A stretch of 64,000 bases of DNA from SKVJ01 sp964578745 (GCA_964578745.1 CAZODZ010000003.1:8511-72510), one strand, 5' to 3'; counted from the first letter of the stretch, positions 1 to 9,020 are shown. A program made the numbers and translations. The notes: generated by a model from the sequence alone, not told the origin.

Positions 1-119
1 GCGACGTGATGATTCATTCAGGATATCAACCAGCGTGTGTGGAGTCTCAACATGTTGGAACAATCGACGACAGAGTTGTTGACAGACTAGAGAGGCTGGA
101 GAGAAAGAATCTAGTCAGG

Positions 120-128
120 TTATTCACA
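120..128 (+). promoter_or_regulatory. DnaA box overlapping the dnaA stop codon
   Basis: The nonamer TTATTCACA fits the DnaA-box consensus TTATNCACA exactly. It overlaps the stop codon of dnaA (TGA, read on the minus strand at 126-124). It may belong to an origin extending left of the window or to dnaA autoregulation. I see no second perfect box in bases 1-123 or in the dnaA-fmt gap, so one site alone does not define oriC. Confidence 0.5.
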
Positions 129-1458
129 GGTCATCTGATTGGGTGAGCTTCCGGGTGATACGCTGCAGCTGCTTCTGCAATCGATGGTTTGCTTCCAGCT
201 CCTCTGTGACTTTGTGAATTCCATGCAGCACTGTGGCATGGTTGCGTCCGCCCAGCTCACGGCCGATCTCGGAGAGTGACAGTCCTGACTCCTTTCTCAT
301 TAGATACATGGCGACGTGTCGTGCAAGAGCCGTCTTCTTGTCCCTCTTTCTGGAAAGGAGGTCCTCAATAGGTACATCGAATGCGTCGGACACGGCGTGG
401 ATTACCGGCTGCCCGTCACCAGGTGTGGATACGCTGTGGAGCAGCCTGTTGACAGTGTGTGAATTAATCTGGTCTCCCGTAAGCCGGGCCTGTGCAGAAA
501 GATAGACAATCGCCCCCTCAAGCTTTCGCATGTTTCCCCGGACTTCTTCTGCGAGGAGGTGGAGGGCATCTTCGGGTATATCGGTGTCCGTTTCGTCGGC
601 TTTGGCTCTCAGGAAAGATAGCCGGGCTGCAAAATCAGGGGGTTGTATGCAAGCGACCATGCCACTCTCGAGGCGACTCTGCAACTTCTCCCCTATGGCC
701 TGCATCTCCCGTGGATGGTGATCACCTGTAAGGGCTATCTGGCAGCCGCGCTGGAGAAGTTCATCGAAGATATGGTAGAAGCACTGCTGGGTCTGTCGCT
801 TGCCGGCGAGGAACTGGATATCGTCGAACAACATCACGGTAGGTGTCTTGAATCGGGCGTTGAACTCCTCAATACGTTTACGCTTGACAGCCAGAATGAA
901 CTCATCCGTGAACCGTTCCCCTGTCGTGTACAGCACCTCTCTCCCTGCGAGTCTGGTTGTCTGGGCGATTGCTTTAAGCAGGTGTGTCTTGCCTTGGCCT
1001 GTCCCACCGTAGATATAGAGTGGGTTGAATGTGCTACAGGGGTTCTGCGCGAGCTCGAGCGCAGCAGCAAAAGCGAGACGGTTGCAGCTGCCGACAATGA
1101 ACGTGTCGAATGAGAACCGGGAGGCGATTGCGTCGACAGCGGTCGCGACCGAGGCTCCTCCGTCGGCGTAGCCGGCCCGGGCCTGTATGTTATTCTGTGG
1201 TCCTGGAAGGTCGTGCACTTGGAAACGCACATCGAGTTCCTGACCGGCCACATGCGTGACGGTCTTTCTGACGAGAGAGTGAAGCCGCTTCGTCAGCCAT
1301 TCAGCGACGAACGCATTGGACGTTCCAACGACGAACACGCCATCCTCGACGGAGACGCCATGGCTGTTGCGCAGCCAAGTATTGAAATTTGCTCTGGTCA
1401 CCTGCGCCTGGAGTTCACCCAGTGCTTTCTGCCAGATCTCGAACGCCGACAACTCCAA
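124..1458 (-). CDS. dnaA: Chromosomal replication initiator protein DnaA
   Basis: ATP-dependent initiator that binds DnaA boxes and opens the origin. About 444 residues, normal for the family. Domain I lies at the N terminus. The AAA+ domain carries Walker A GGTGQGKT near residue 151 and Walker B VMLFDDIQF near 208. The DNA-binding domain IV signature GGRNHATVLHGI is near 403. I chose a TTG start at 1458 because GGAGG lies 5 nt upstream on the minus strand; it gives MELSAFEIWQKAL, which matches the usual DnaA N terminus. An upstream ATG at 1506 would add 16 atypical residues. It is divergent from fmt. dnaN does not follow within the 123 bases left in the window. Confidence 0.95.
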   Translation of the reverse strand: MELSAFEIWQKALGELQAQVTRANFNTWLRNSHGVSVEDGVFVVGTSNAFVAEWLTKRLHSLVRKTVTHVAGQELDVRFQVHDLPGPQNNIQARAGYADGGASVATAVDAIASRFSFDTFIVGSCNRLAFAAALELAQNPCSTFNPLYIYGGTGQGKTHLLKAIAQTTRLAGREVLYTTGERFTDEFILAVKRKRIEEFNARFKTPTVMLFDDIQFLAGKRQTQQCFYHIFDELLQRGCQIALTGDHHPREMQAIGEKLQSRLESGMVACIQPPDFAARLSFLRAKADETDTDIPEDALHLLAEEVRGNMRKLEGAIVYLSAQARLTGDQINSHTVNRLLHSVSTPGDGQPVIHAVSDAFDVPIEDLLSRKRDKKTALARHVAMYLMRKESGLSLSEIGRELGGRNHATVLHGIHKVTEELEANHRLQKQLQRITRKLTQSDDL

Positions 1459-1622
1459 CAAGACCTCCAACAGCACCAAATATGATGTGCGAGGGCGATA
1501 CCCCAACCGGGACAGTTTTCGAATGCTAGAAGTGTGGGAAGCTGGTGTTTTCTGCTGACCTCGGGGCGGTCAAGAGCATGGAAGTAATCTAACAGAGGAC
1601 ATAGGGCTTCTCTAGGGAAGCT

Positions 1623-1652
1623 TTGACATAAACGGGACAAATCCTCGAAAAT
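1623..1652 (+). promoter_or_regulatory. Candidate promoter of fmt
   Basis: A perfect -35 TTGACA (1623-1628) is followed after 18 bp by GAAAAT (1647-1652), a 4/6 match to the -10 consensus. The predicted transcription start is within about 2 nt of the GTG start of fmt at 1662, and no Shine-Dalgarno is visible. The -10 is weak, so this is tentative. Confidence 0.35.
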
Positions 1653-1661
1653 GTCCGCCGC

Positions 1662-2636
1662 GTGAGCGTACGTATCGTATTCATGGGTACCTCTGACTTT
1701 GGTGTACCCGTACTAACTGCTTTGGACGATTGTCATGAGGTGGTTGGTGTGTTCACCAGGCCGGACAAGCCTGCGGGCAGGGGTAGGCATGTCGTGTCGT
1801 CTCCGGTCAAGCAGACAGCGGTCTGCCTGGGCATTCCCGTATATGAGCCGCGTACTATGCGGTCCGAAGAGAGTGCGCGGCAACTCAGCGCGTTGCAGCC
1901 GGACATCGTTGTCGTTGCCGCGTTCGCATACGTCCTTCCTGCAAGCGTTCTCTCCATTCCTCAGTTCGGTTGTCTCAATGTGCATCCGTCTCTGTTGCCG
2001 CGGCACAGGGGATCATCGCCGGTGGCAGGTGCCATCCTTGCGGGCGATTCGGAGACGGGCGTGTCTATCATGCTCATGGACGAAGGTCTCGACACGGGTC
2101 CAGTCTTGAGCCAGAAGAGGGTGCCGATCGACGACTGTGCTACTACGGGGAGTCTGACCGGGGTTCTCGCGCGTGTCGGTGCACAGTTGCTGCTGCCAAC
2201 CATAGAAAGCTGGGTTGCGGGCACTATAGACCCTGTTCCGCAAGACGAGGCGACAGCTACCTATACTGAACGTATTTCGGCCGGGGATGGTGTGATCGAC
2301 TGGTCATGTCGGGCGGTCGACATCTGGCGGCGGGTACGGGCTTATAATCCCTGGCCGGGCTGTTTCACTTCTTGGCGGGGTCGGCGGCTCAAAGTGCACA
2401 CCGCAGTGCCGCTCGATTTGCGTGTGCACGCGGAACCCGGTACGGTTGTTGCTGTGCCGAGAGGGAGCCCCACTCCTGTGGGTGTGGTGACAGGTGAGGG
2501 AGTTCTTGGGTTGCTGAGTGTACAGCTTGAAGGCAAGCGACCGATGTCTGCCGTGGAATTCCTCAGGGGCCAACCAGGTTTCATCGGAGCGATACTCTCG
2601 CAGGTGAAGCTGCCGAGGCAAAGGAGGGAGGACTGA
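1662..2636 (+). CDS. fmt: Methionyl-tRNA formyltransferase
   Basis: Formylates Met-tRNAfMet using 10-formyl-THF for translation initiation. About 324 residues, typical length. The N-terminal Rossmann-like domain begins VRIVFMGTSDFGVPVL. The folate/catalytic signature is the stretch NVHPSLLPRHRGSSPV near residue 105-120, followed by MDEGLDTGPVL. The C-terminal OB-like domain contains the RAYNPWPGCF segment. The start is GTG at 1662. There is no peptide deformylase gene next to it, unlike in many bacteria. The next gene begins 1 nt after its stop, so the two are probably co-transcribed. Confidence 0.95.
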   Translation: MSVRIVFMGTSDFGVPVLTALDDCHEVVGVFTRPDKPAGRGRHVVSSPVKQTAVCLGIPVYEPRTMRSEESARQLSALQPDIVVVAAFAYVLPASVLSIPQFGCLNVHPSLLPRHRGSSPVAGAILAGDSETGVSIMLMDEGLDTGPVLSQKRVPIDDCATTGSLTGVLARVGAQLLLPTIESWVAGTIDPVPQDEATATYTERISAGDGVIDWSCRAVDIWRRVRAYNPWPGCFTSWRGRRLKVHTAVPLDLRVHAEPGTVVAVPRGSPTPVGVVTGEGVLGLLSVQLEGKRPMSAVEFLRGQPGFIGAILSQVKLPRQRRED

Positions 2637-2637
2637 C

Positions 2638-4557
2638 ATGACAAGACTCGTACTGGAACCGTTTCGGCTGCAAAACCTCGCACTCAAGAACCGGCTCGTG
2701 TTTGCTCCCATTACAACGCGGTACGCGGATGCGCGTGGCTATGTGACGGAGCGACTCAAGGCTCACTACGAAGTGCGGGCGCGAGGGGGTGTTGGTCTGA
2801 TCGTGGTGGAGGCCACGTATATCGAACCGGTCGGCCAAGCTTTCGCTGATCAGCTCAGCATCTGCGATGATACATACATAGCCGGCCTCAGAGAACTCGC
2901 CATGGTAATCAAGCGGCATGGCTGTGTGGCTGCGATACAGCTGCATCACGGTGGACGTCTTGCCAAGTCGGCCTTCACAGGTATGCAGCCGGTGGCGCCC
3001 TCAGCGATAGCAGATGCAGCGAACGAAAAACCGCGGGAATTGACTCTCAAGGATATCGAATCCATCGTGCGCTCGTTCGGCCTGGCGGCCGCACGCGCGA
3101 AGGAGGCGGGCTTCGATGCGGTCGAGATACATGGGGCGCACAGCTACCTTGTGGACCAGTTCATCTCAGCTGCCTCAAACAAACGCACGGATCGCTACGG
3201 TGGAGACATCGCGAACAGGTCTCGCTTCATGGTTGAAGTCATTGAGGCGGCACGTGCGGCGGCGGCACCTGATTTTCCGGTTTGGGTACGTATCAACGGG
3301 CGTGAATACGGAGTGCGGGATGGCACAACTATTGAGGAAGCGATTGAAGTGTCTAAGCGTGCAGAAGCTGCTGGATCTGTGGCCATCCATGTGTCGGCGT
3401 ACGGCCCGGCCACCCCGACCAACAGGACGACCGCAACCTTCCAGTCGGCTGTAATCGCTCCTCTCGCCGCGGCGATCAAGGCCGAGGTGAGCGTCCCCGT
3501 GATTGCTGTAGGCAGAATAACTCCGCAGGCAGCCGAGGCGCTTCTGGAAAGAGGTAGTGCTGACCTCATAGCTATGGGGAAAGCATTGCTCGCGGACCCG
3601 GAGATTCCGAACAAGCTCGCAGCCGAGCGCGAGGAGGACATCCGGCCATGCATAGTCTGCATGTACTGCCGCGATGCGTTGCGCAGGGCGGATATGGCAG
3701 GAATCAGGTGCCAGGTCAATCCTTGCGTGGGGTCGGACCACGAGCCACTGCCACCCTTGCCAGAGAGGCCCAGGCGCGTGCTCGTCATCGGAGGGGGACC
3801 GGCAGGCATGTGCGCCGCCCTTTCCGCCGCGGACAGAGGCCACAGCGTGTCGCTGTGGGAAAGGAGTGGTCAACTGGGCGGTCAACTGCTTGCCGCTGCT
3901 GTGCCGCCGCACAAGGACCGCATAGCTGCATTTACCCGGTATCTGGTTCATCGACTTGAAGAGGCCCATGTCACGGTCGAGACCGGCAGAGAGGCCACTG
4001 TCGACTCCGTCCGTGCCGAGAACCCGGATGTCGTCATTGTGGCCACCGGTCCGGGGAAGGTCGTTCCGGATATCCCAGGACTTGACGGGGCGACAACGGT
4101 GCACGCGAGCGATGTCCTTCTGGGCGCTGTCAGGACGGGGCGGCATGTGGCGGTAATCGGTGGTGAAGTCGTTGGATGTGAGACCGCAGAGTATCTCGCT
4201 GAACGGGGCAAGGCGGTTACGTTGTTACGTCGGGGACCGGAAATGGCGATGTCCGAGAGTCCGTCACTCAGGGCGTTCTTCATGGAGAGACTTGCGAGAA
4301 AGGGCGTTGTTATGATGCCGGGCGTGAAATACAGGGAGGCGAGAGCGGGGTACCTGGTGGTGGAAATGCCCGATGGAGCGATACGCACGATTAAAGCGGA
4401 CACAATCGTACTCGCCGCCGGCTCGACACCGAATACAGCCCTTGCCGAGGCGCTGCGGGGGGCTGTGCCTGAAGTCCTTCTGGCTGGTGACTGCCTCAAG
4501 CCCCGCGCAATAGTTGATGCAGTTTCTGAAGGCTGGTTGGCTGGCTTGAAAGTGTAG
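2638..4557 (+). CDS. Old Yellow Enzyme family NADH:flavin oxidoreductase (FadH/TMADH-like)
   Basis: A 639-residue flavoenzyme. An FMN TIM barrel occupies about residues 1-350 and contains HHGGR and HGAHSYLVDQFIS. A Cys cluster for a 4Fe-4S centre follows, then an FAD/NAD domain starting RVLVIGGGPAGMCAALSA near 380, with a second Rossmann stretch VAVIGGEVVGCETAEYLAERG near 500. The Cys spacing is C-x2-C-x2-C-x13-C, closer to trimethylamine dehydrogenase than to E. coli 2,4-dienoyl-CoA reductase (C-x2-C-x3-C-x11-C). The substrate cannot be read from sequence; enoate or dienoyl-CoA reduction and amine oxidation are all possible. Translation is probably coupled to fmt, 1 nt upstream. Confidence 0.85.
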   Translation: MTRLVLEPFRLQNLALKNRLVFAPITTRYADARGYVTERLKAHYEVRARGGVGLIVVEATYIEPVGQAFADQLSICDDTYIAGLRELAMVIKRHGCVAAIQLHHGGRLAKSAFTGMQPVAPSAIADAANEKPRELTLKDIESIVRSFGLAAARAKEAGFDAVEIHGAHSYLVDQFISAASNKRTDRYGGDIANRSRFMVEVIEAARAAAAPDFPVWVRINGREYGVRDGTTIEEAIEVSKRAEAAGSVAIHVSAYGPATPTNRTTATFQSAVIAPLAAAIKAEVSVPVIAVGRITPQAAEALLERGSADLIAMGKALLADPEIPNKLAAEREEDIRPCIVCMYCRDALRRADMAGIRCQVNPCVGSDHEPLPPLPERPRRVLVIGGGPAGMCAALSAADRGHSVSLWERSGQLGGQLLAAAVPPHKDRIAAFTRYLVHRLEEAHVTVETGREATVDSVRAENPDVVIVATGPGKVVPDIPGLDGATTVHASDVLLGAVRTGRHVAVIGGEVVGCETAEYLAERGKAVTLLRRGPEMAMSESPSLRAFFMERLARKGVVMMPGVKYREARAGYLVVEMPDGAIRTIKADTIVLAAGSTPNTALAEALRGAVPEVLLAGDCLKPRAIVDAVSEGWLAGLKV

Positions 4558-4558
4558 G

Positions 4559-5122
4559 CTAGAGACCGAGCTTGTCTCTGACCTCTCGCATCCCCATGAT
4601 GGTGTCCGTGACTAGCTCTCGCAGGTCGACACCGAGACGCTCCGCGCCCTTCTCTATTATGGCGCGGTCAACTCCAGCCGCAAACGACTTGTCCTTCCAT
4701 TTCTTCATCACCGACTTTGCTTCCATGTCGGCGACACTCTTTGATGGCCGCACCAGGGCGGCGGCTGTAACGAGTCCGGTGAGTTCGTCCACCGCGTAGA
4801 GCGTCTTTGCCGCCTCGGAGGTCGGCTCCTCGTCCGTGCAGATGCCCCAGCCGTGAGAGACGGCCGAATGTATGTATTCCTCAGGCCAGCCGCGCTCCTC
4901 AAGGATGGCGCGGGTCTTCTTGCAGTGCTCAGCCGGGAAGCGCTCGTAGTCAAGATCGTGCACGAGTCCTATAATCGCCCACTTCTCTTCATCTTCGCCG
5001 CGCTTGCGGGCGATATAACGCATAACGCCCTCGACTGCATAGGCGTGCTTCAGAAGGCTGTCGCTCTTGTTGTACTCCTTGAGCAGCGCAAGTGCCTCGT
5101 CGTACGTGGGCGTGTGTTCCAT
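4559..5122 (-). CDS. HD domain-containing phosphohydrolase
   Basis: A 187-residue protein with the HD metal-binding pattern: a first His in the N-terminal helix (LLKHAYAVEGVMRYIA), GLVHDLDYERFP near residue 60 and SAVSHGWG near 90. HD proteins of this size often act on nucleotides or phosphoesters, but the substrate is unknown. I chose ATG 5122 because AAGGAGG precedes it at good spacing; the open frame extends upstream to 5245 but without supporting signals. It converges on the Old Yellow Enzyme gene with a 1-nt gap, leaving no room for a terminator. Confidence 0.8.
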   Translation of the reverse strand: MEHTPTYDEALALLKEYNKSDSLLKHAYAVEGVMRYIARKRGEDEEKWAIIGLVHDLDYERFPAEHCKKTRAILEERGWPEEYIHSAVSHGWGICTDEEPTSEAAKTLYAVDELTGLVTAAALVRPSKSVADMEAKSVMKKWKDKSFAAGVDRAIIEKGAERLGVDLRELVTDTIMGMREVRDKLGL

Positions 5123-5170
5123 ATTGATGCCTCCTTGGTGGTCTGTCGGTCTGGAAAACCAGAGGAATAG

Positions 5171-5199
5171 ACTATAGAACGAACGGCATTCATCCGCAA
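5171..5199 (-). promoter_or_regulatory. Promoter of the HD-domain gene
   Basis: On the minus strand, -35 TTGCGG (5199-5194), a 17-bp spacer and -10 TATAGT (5176-5171). The predicted transcription start is near 5164, giving a leader of about 40 nt that contains the AAGGAGG site of the HD gene. Confidence 0.5.
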
Positions 5200-5211
5200 G
5201 GTGAGTACGGC

Positions 5212-6111
5212 TCACTCGAAACGACTGAGCCCAGCGTCGCGGCACGCGGTCAAGGCTGCCTCATACTCGCCGGGAGTGATCCGACGCGAGAGCTCCGGGT
5301 ACTCAGATGCGCGGAAACAGGGCCTGTACTGTGGCATAACGTTGATGTACGTTGATGTTGAGACCGAGGTAGCGAGAAACTCTGCAGTTGCCCGGGTGCC
5401 TGCGAGGTCGTGTGGCAGGACCAGATGGCGGACGAGCAAGCCCCGTTCCGCCAATCCTTGTTCGTCGAATCTCAGGTCGCCGACCTGCCGGTACATCTCC
5501 TGGACAGCGGCCCTGTTGATCTCGGGGTAGTCGTGTGCATCGGACAGCCTGGATGCCACGGTGACATCCGAGTACTTCATGTCGGGCATATATATGTCCA
5601 CCACCCCATCTAGGAGCTGAAGCGTGTCGACGCGGTCGTAGCCGCCGGTGTTGTACACGAGTGGCACGGAGAGGCCGTGCTGCGTTGCCAGGAGGACGGC
5701 CTCGAGTATCTGGGCTACGGTATGGCTCGGCGACACGAGGTTGATGTTATGACAACCAAGTTGCTGCAGTCTGAGCATGGTCGCGCTCAACTCCTCGGTG
5801 CACATCTCAGTGCCTTTGCCAAGCTGACTTATATCGCAGTTTTGACAGTAGACACAACGGAGGTTGCAGTTGCTGAAGAAGATTGTGCCGGAACCCTTTG
5901 TGCCGACCAGCGGGCGTTCTTCCCCGAAGTGAGGGCCGTAGTTGGCTACCCGCGCATAACGACCTGTACGACAGTAGCCGGTGACCCCGCGGGTTCGATT
6001 AGCATGGCATCGCCGGGGGCAGAGTACACAGTCCTGCAACGCCTCCAGTGCCTGTGCCACCCTGGCTTCAAGTCGACCGTCCTCCGCGAGTTGTATGTAT
6101 CCTGGTCGCAT
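5212..6111 (-). CDS. Radical SAM protein (PflA-activase-like, COG1313 type)
   Basis: A 299-residue radical S-adenosylmethionine enzyme. The cluster motif CNLRCVYCQNC lies near residue 85, in the family form CxxxCxxC, preceded by extra cysteines CVLCPRRC near 28 that resemble the N-terminal Cys pair of the COG1313 group. These proteins are labelled putative pyruvate formate-lyase activating enzymes, but most have no known glycyl-radical partner and none is nearby here. The ATG at 6111 has no Shine-Dalgarno. A TACAAT element ends 6 nt before it, suggesting a leaderless mRNA. It is divergent from the MFS gene. Confidence 0.85.
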   Translation of the reverse strand: MRPGYIQLAEDGRLEARVAQALEALQDCVLCPRRCHANRTRGVTGYCRTGRYARVANYGPHFGEERPLVGTKGSGTIFFSNCNLRCVYCQNCDISQLGKGTEMCTEELSATMLRLQQLGCHNINLVSPSHTVAQILEAVLLATQHGLSVPLVYNTGGYDRVDTLQLLDGVVDIYMPDMKYSDVTVASRLSDAHDYPEINRAAVQEMYRQVGDLRFDEQGLAERGLLVRHLVLPHDLAGTRATAEFLATSVSTSTYINVMPQYRPCFRASEYPELSRRITPGEYEAALTACRDAGLSRFE

Positions 6112-6117
6112 GGGGCG

Positions 6118-6123
6118 ATTGTA
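6118..6123 (-). promoter_or_regulatory. -10 element placed for a leaderless radical SAM mRNA
   Basis: TACAAT on the minus strand (6123-6118), with 6 nt before the ATG at 6111. The predicted +1 therefore falls on the start codon. No good -35 is visible 16-18 bp upstream. Confidence 0.45.
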
Positions 6124-6177
6124 GCAGGGTTTCGGGGCGGTTCGCCCTGACTGTGAGGTGCTAGAATTGCGGCCGGG

Positions 6178-7374
6178 ATGTTGTCCTCAGGCGCGCCGGA
6201 TAGTGGTCCTGTCGGCGCAATGTCGGGAACCAGCTACCGGCGCAACCGGGTCCTCTTCTGTGCTGCAACCTTCTTTTACTGGGCGGCGCTCTACCTGTAT
6301 GTGCCGGTCCTACCTGTGTACGCCGAATCGGTGGTGAGTTCCCTCTCGATGGTTGGCATCATCATATCGTCGTATGCTCTGCCCCAACTGCTATTCCGCA
6401 TTCCTATTGGCGTGCACTTCGACCGCTCCCGGCGCCGTAAGCCGCTTGTGGCCGCTGGTCTGCTTCTCGCCGGCGCGGGAGCGGCCGGCCTCGCCTTTGC
6501 AGCAGACGGCTGGACGCTCGCGGCAGCGCGGGCGGTGACGGGAGCAGGTGCAGCAGCGTGGGTGGCCTTCACCATCTTCTTCACGGGCTACTATGATTCA
6601 GAGCATGCCGCGAGGGCGATAGGTGTCATAAACTCCATCAACCAAGTGGCGCAACTTGTGGCCACTGGCTCGGGGGGCGTAATCGCCGACGCATTCGGCT
6701 ATCAGGCCGTGTTCTGCCTGGCAGCGGTGCTCGGCCTAGTGGGAGCCGGTGTGCTTGTGTTCGTCACGGAGCCTGTGCCAGCAGCCCGCTGCGCTGTGGG
6801 GGGAGGCTTCCGAACCGTGGCTGGCCGGCCGCTGCTCCTCGCGGTAGCGGGAATGGCCATCCTGCTGCAGTTCGCGAACTTCGCAAGCGTATTCGGCTTC
6901 GTGCCCGTGTACGGGGCACGTATCGGTGCGTCGGGCAGCCAACTCGGGCTCATCACCATGTTGACGCTCGGCTCCTCTGCAGTCGCCGCCTACTCCTGCG
7001 TGCGACTCGCTGAGAGAGCAGGATACACGTGGACGCTGATGACTGCAGCCATCATCCTGTCTGCTTCACTACTGCTGGTGCCACACACCTCGACACCGGC
7101 GCAACTGGCTGCCGTCCAGCTGGTCAGCGGCGTCGGACGGGGCAGCCTGGCAACATTGTTGATGGCGCTCAGTATCCGGTCGACGTCAGCCGGAACCAGG
7201 GCGACTGCCATGGGAGTCTTTCAGGCCGTATATGCGGGCGGCATGCTTGCGGGTCCAGTCGTGTCCGGCTTTATGGCGGACAGACTCGACCTAGCGGCAG
7301 TGTTTCAGCTGAGCGCTGCCTTGTGTCTCCTCCTCGCTGTGATGGCATACCACCCTGCTGTCCGGCGCGCCTGA
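6178..7374 (+). CDS. Major facilitator superfamily transporter
   Basis: A 398-residue inner-membrane carrier with about 12 hydrophobic segments. The MFS motif A-like loop after TM2 is visible as GVHFDRSRRRKPLV near residue 80. It resembles drug or multidrug efflux MFS proteins, but the substrate cannot be assigned. ATG 6178 has a TAGAAT hexamer (6162-6167) ending 10 nt upstream and no Shine-Dalgarno. A second ATG at 6220 (MSGTSYRRNR) is an alternative start. Its 3' end converges on the AhpD-like gene. Confidence 0.85.
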   Translation: MLSSGAPDSGPVGAMSGTSYRRNRVLFCAATFFYWAALYLYVPVLPVYAESVVSSLSMVGIIISSYALPQLLFRIPIGVHFDRSRRRKPLVAAGLLLAGAGAAGLAFAADGWTLAAARAVTGAGAAAWVAFTIFFTGYYDSEHAARAIGVINSINQVAQLVATGSGGVIADAFGYQAVFCLAAVLGLVGAGVLVFVTEPVPAARCAVGGGFRTVAGRPLLLAVAGMAILLQFANFASVFGFVPVYGARIGASGSQLGLITMLTLGSSAVAAYSCVRLAERAGYTWTLMTAAIILSASLLLVPHTSTPAQLAAVQLVSGVGRGSLATLLMALSIRSTSAGTRATAMGVFQAVYAGGMLAGPVVSGFMADRLDLAAVFQLSAALCLLLAVMAYHPAVRRA

Positions 7375-7384
7375 ACAACTGGGC

Positions 7385-7735
7385 TTAGCGGGCGCCGAAC
7401 TCGTCGCATGCCTCGATCAGCTCTGTGAGGTATGAGAGGGAGGGGCCCCCACCCATGGATACCGCAACAAAGCCAGCCTCCAGTATCTCATCACGCGTAG
7501 CGCCAAGGCTGATAGCCTTGTTGACGTGAGAGGCGATGCAGTAGTGACAACGGGCAGCGACAGACAGGGCTACGCAGATAAGCTCCTTCTGCTTTGTGTC
7601 GAGAACGCCCTTCTTCTTTGATTCCTGGCTGAGCTTTGCCCACGCCTCCAGAAACTCGGGATCTTTGTTGCGGACCTCCTCCTTCATCGTCTCCAGTTGG
7701 TCCAGCAGGTGCTTGTAATTGCCTGAGTCGGCCAT
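7385..7735 (-). CDS. Carboxymuconolactone decarboxylase / AhpD-like protein
   Basis: A 116-residue all-helical CMD-family protein. The redox motif CHYCIASH near residue 65 (CxxC-x2-3-H) is the AhpD-type active site, used by family members as alkylhydroperoxidase or related peroxidatic proteins. The downstream pattern AISLGATRDEILEA is also characteristic. I chose ATG 7735 because AGGAGG precedes it by 7 nt; the frame continues upstream without support. The physiological substrate is unknown. Confidence 0.85.
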   Translation of the reverse strand: MADSGNYKHLLDQLETMKEEVRNKDPEFLEAWAKLSQESKKKGVLDTKQKELICVALSVAARCHYCIASHVNKAISLGATRDEILEAGFVAVSMGGGPSLSYLTELIEACDEFGAR

Positions 7736-7771
7736 ATGTACGCCTCCTGTCGCTTTTCCTTTGTACCCGGG

Positions 7772-7780
7772 ATTATAACA
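7772..7780 (-). promoter_or_regulatory. Extended -10 promoter of the AhpD-like gene
   Basis: TGT followed by TATAAT on the minus strand (7780-7772), i.e. a perfect -10 with a TGn extension. No clear -35. The start would lie near 7765, with a leader of about 30 nt holding the Shine-Dalgarno. Confidence 0.45.
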
Positions 7781-7814
7781 ACAGGCGATACTGCGCCATT
7801 TCTGCAAGTGGTTC

Positions 7815-9020
7815 TCAGCCAGCGATGAGGTAGACAGCCAGGGCGGCAGCGATCACTCCGATGAGGGGAGGGATCATGATGCGGTAGATATCAGACAGGC
7901 GGGCATTGAAGAATTCCGCCGATAGAATGAGGCAGAGATGCAGAGGGGAGACCATGTAACCCAGCCCACCCCCGATATAGGCAAGGAACAGCGCATAGCT
8001 GTTCAGTTCACCGGCACTTATCATGAACGGCAGCAGCAGTGTAAATGAGATGCCCACGAAGGCCATGGACAGACCGGTGGCGAAACCGATGAGCATGGGA
8101 AGAACGACAAGGATGATCCACGTGGGCATGCCGATAGCTTGCATGTCGGAGAAGAGCGCGTATGCCGTCCCTGACGCCTCCACGATGCCTTTGTAGAGCA
8201 TGACTGAGTAGAGCAAGAAGAGGACCTTCAGGCCGAGGCCATACCTGAGGGCCTCGGTAATCTCGCGTCGCGAGGCGCGTTGCTGCGCTGCAAGCAGCAA
8301 CGCCGTGACCACAAACGCGATTGCCGCCTCTATGCCCGCAAGCACCATGCCGACGAGGATTATGACTGGCCAGGCAGCGTGAACGAGCTCCCGAGTGAGC
8401 TCCCTCAAGGTGAGGCTCTGCCGGGTCTCGCAGACCGTATCACGCAGTATCCTGAAGCTCACGAGACCGCCAAAAAAGATGAAGAGGGGAATCGATGGAA
8501 GCATCGTGAGGACCACGGTCGAAAGAGGAACCGAAAGCACTGCACTGGCGGCAATCACGCCCGGGTAAACGGGTACAGACAGTTCCCAAGTGTGCCGGAA
8601 CCAGAAATTGACGTACGTGGCCTGGGCAGGGTTAAGGCCCAAACGCCGCACGAGGTCTTTCAGCGCAGTGGCGGAGACCAGTGCGCCACCGGGCATCGGC
8701 ACCATTCCGATGACCGAAGGCACGATGTGTATTGCAAGCTTGGGGCCAACTGTCTCGAGAGCGCGCGCAAGCCTTACCAGCAGGCCACGCAGCTCCATGA
8801 GCTTGCTGAGGGTTAGCGCGGCGATGATGATGCCTATCAATCGGATTGTCTGGAGCGATGTGGCGGTCTGGAACATCAGCAAGGGGGTCTCGCGCGCCGG
8901 CAGAACGAGGAGCGACAGGATGAGACTTCCAACAAAGACCGCCACCCCGGGATGGACCCTCAGCCTCAGAAGGACGAGGATGAGAGTGATGGAAAGCAGG
9001 AGGACGAGAGAAGGACTCAA
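7815..9020 (-). CDS. DUF401 family integral membrane protein (paralog A)
   Basis: A 401-residue very hydrophobic protein with about ten membrane segments. The family signature MVPMPGGALVSATALKDLVRR lies near residue 107-127 (conserved core MPGGALVSA). DUF401 proteins resemble ion-transporter-type permeases, but no substrate is established. Paralog B (9194-10399) has the same length, the same MSPSL start and the same core motif, so the pair looks like a tandem duplication. A promoter-like sequence lies upstream at 9124-9097. Confidence 0.8.
   Translation of the reverse strand: MSPSLVLLLSITLILVLLRLRVHPGVAVFVGSLILSLLVLPARETPLLMFQTATSLQTIRLIGIIIAALTLSKLMELRGLLVRLARALETVGPKLAIHIVPSVIGMVPMPGGALVSATALKDLVRRLGLNPAQATYVNFWFRHTWELSVPVYPGVIAASAVLSVPLSTVVLTMLPSIPLFIFFGGLVSFRILRDTVCETRQSLTLRELTRELVHAAWPVIILVGMVLAGIEAAIAFVVTALLLAAQQRASRREITEALRYGLGLKVLFLLYSVMLYKGIVEASGTAYALFSDMQAIGMPTWIILVVLPMLIGFATGLSMAFVGISFTLLLPFMISAGELNSYALFLAYIGGGLGYMVSPLHLCLILSAEFFNARLSDIYRIMIPPLIGVIAAALAVYLIAG

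Noticed and set aside
3175..4146. 323-codon minus-strand frame inside the Old Yellow Enzyme gene
   Set aside because: Antisense shadow; Arg/His/Gly-rich with no domain, while the plus strand has intact flavin and nucleotide motifs.
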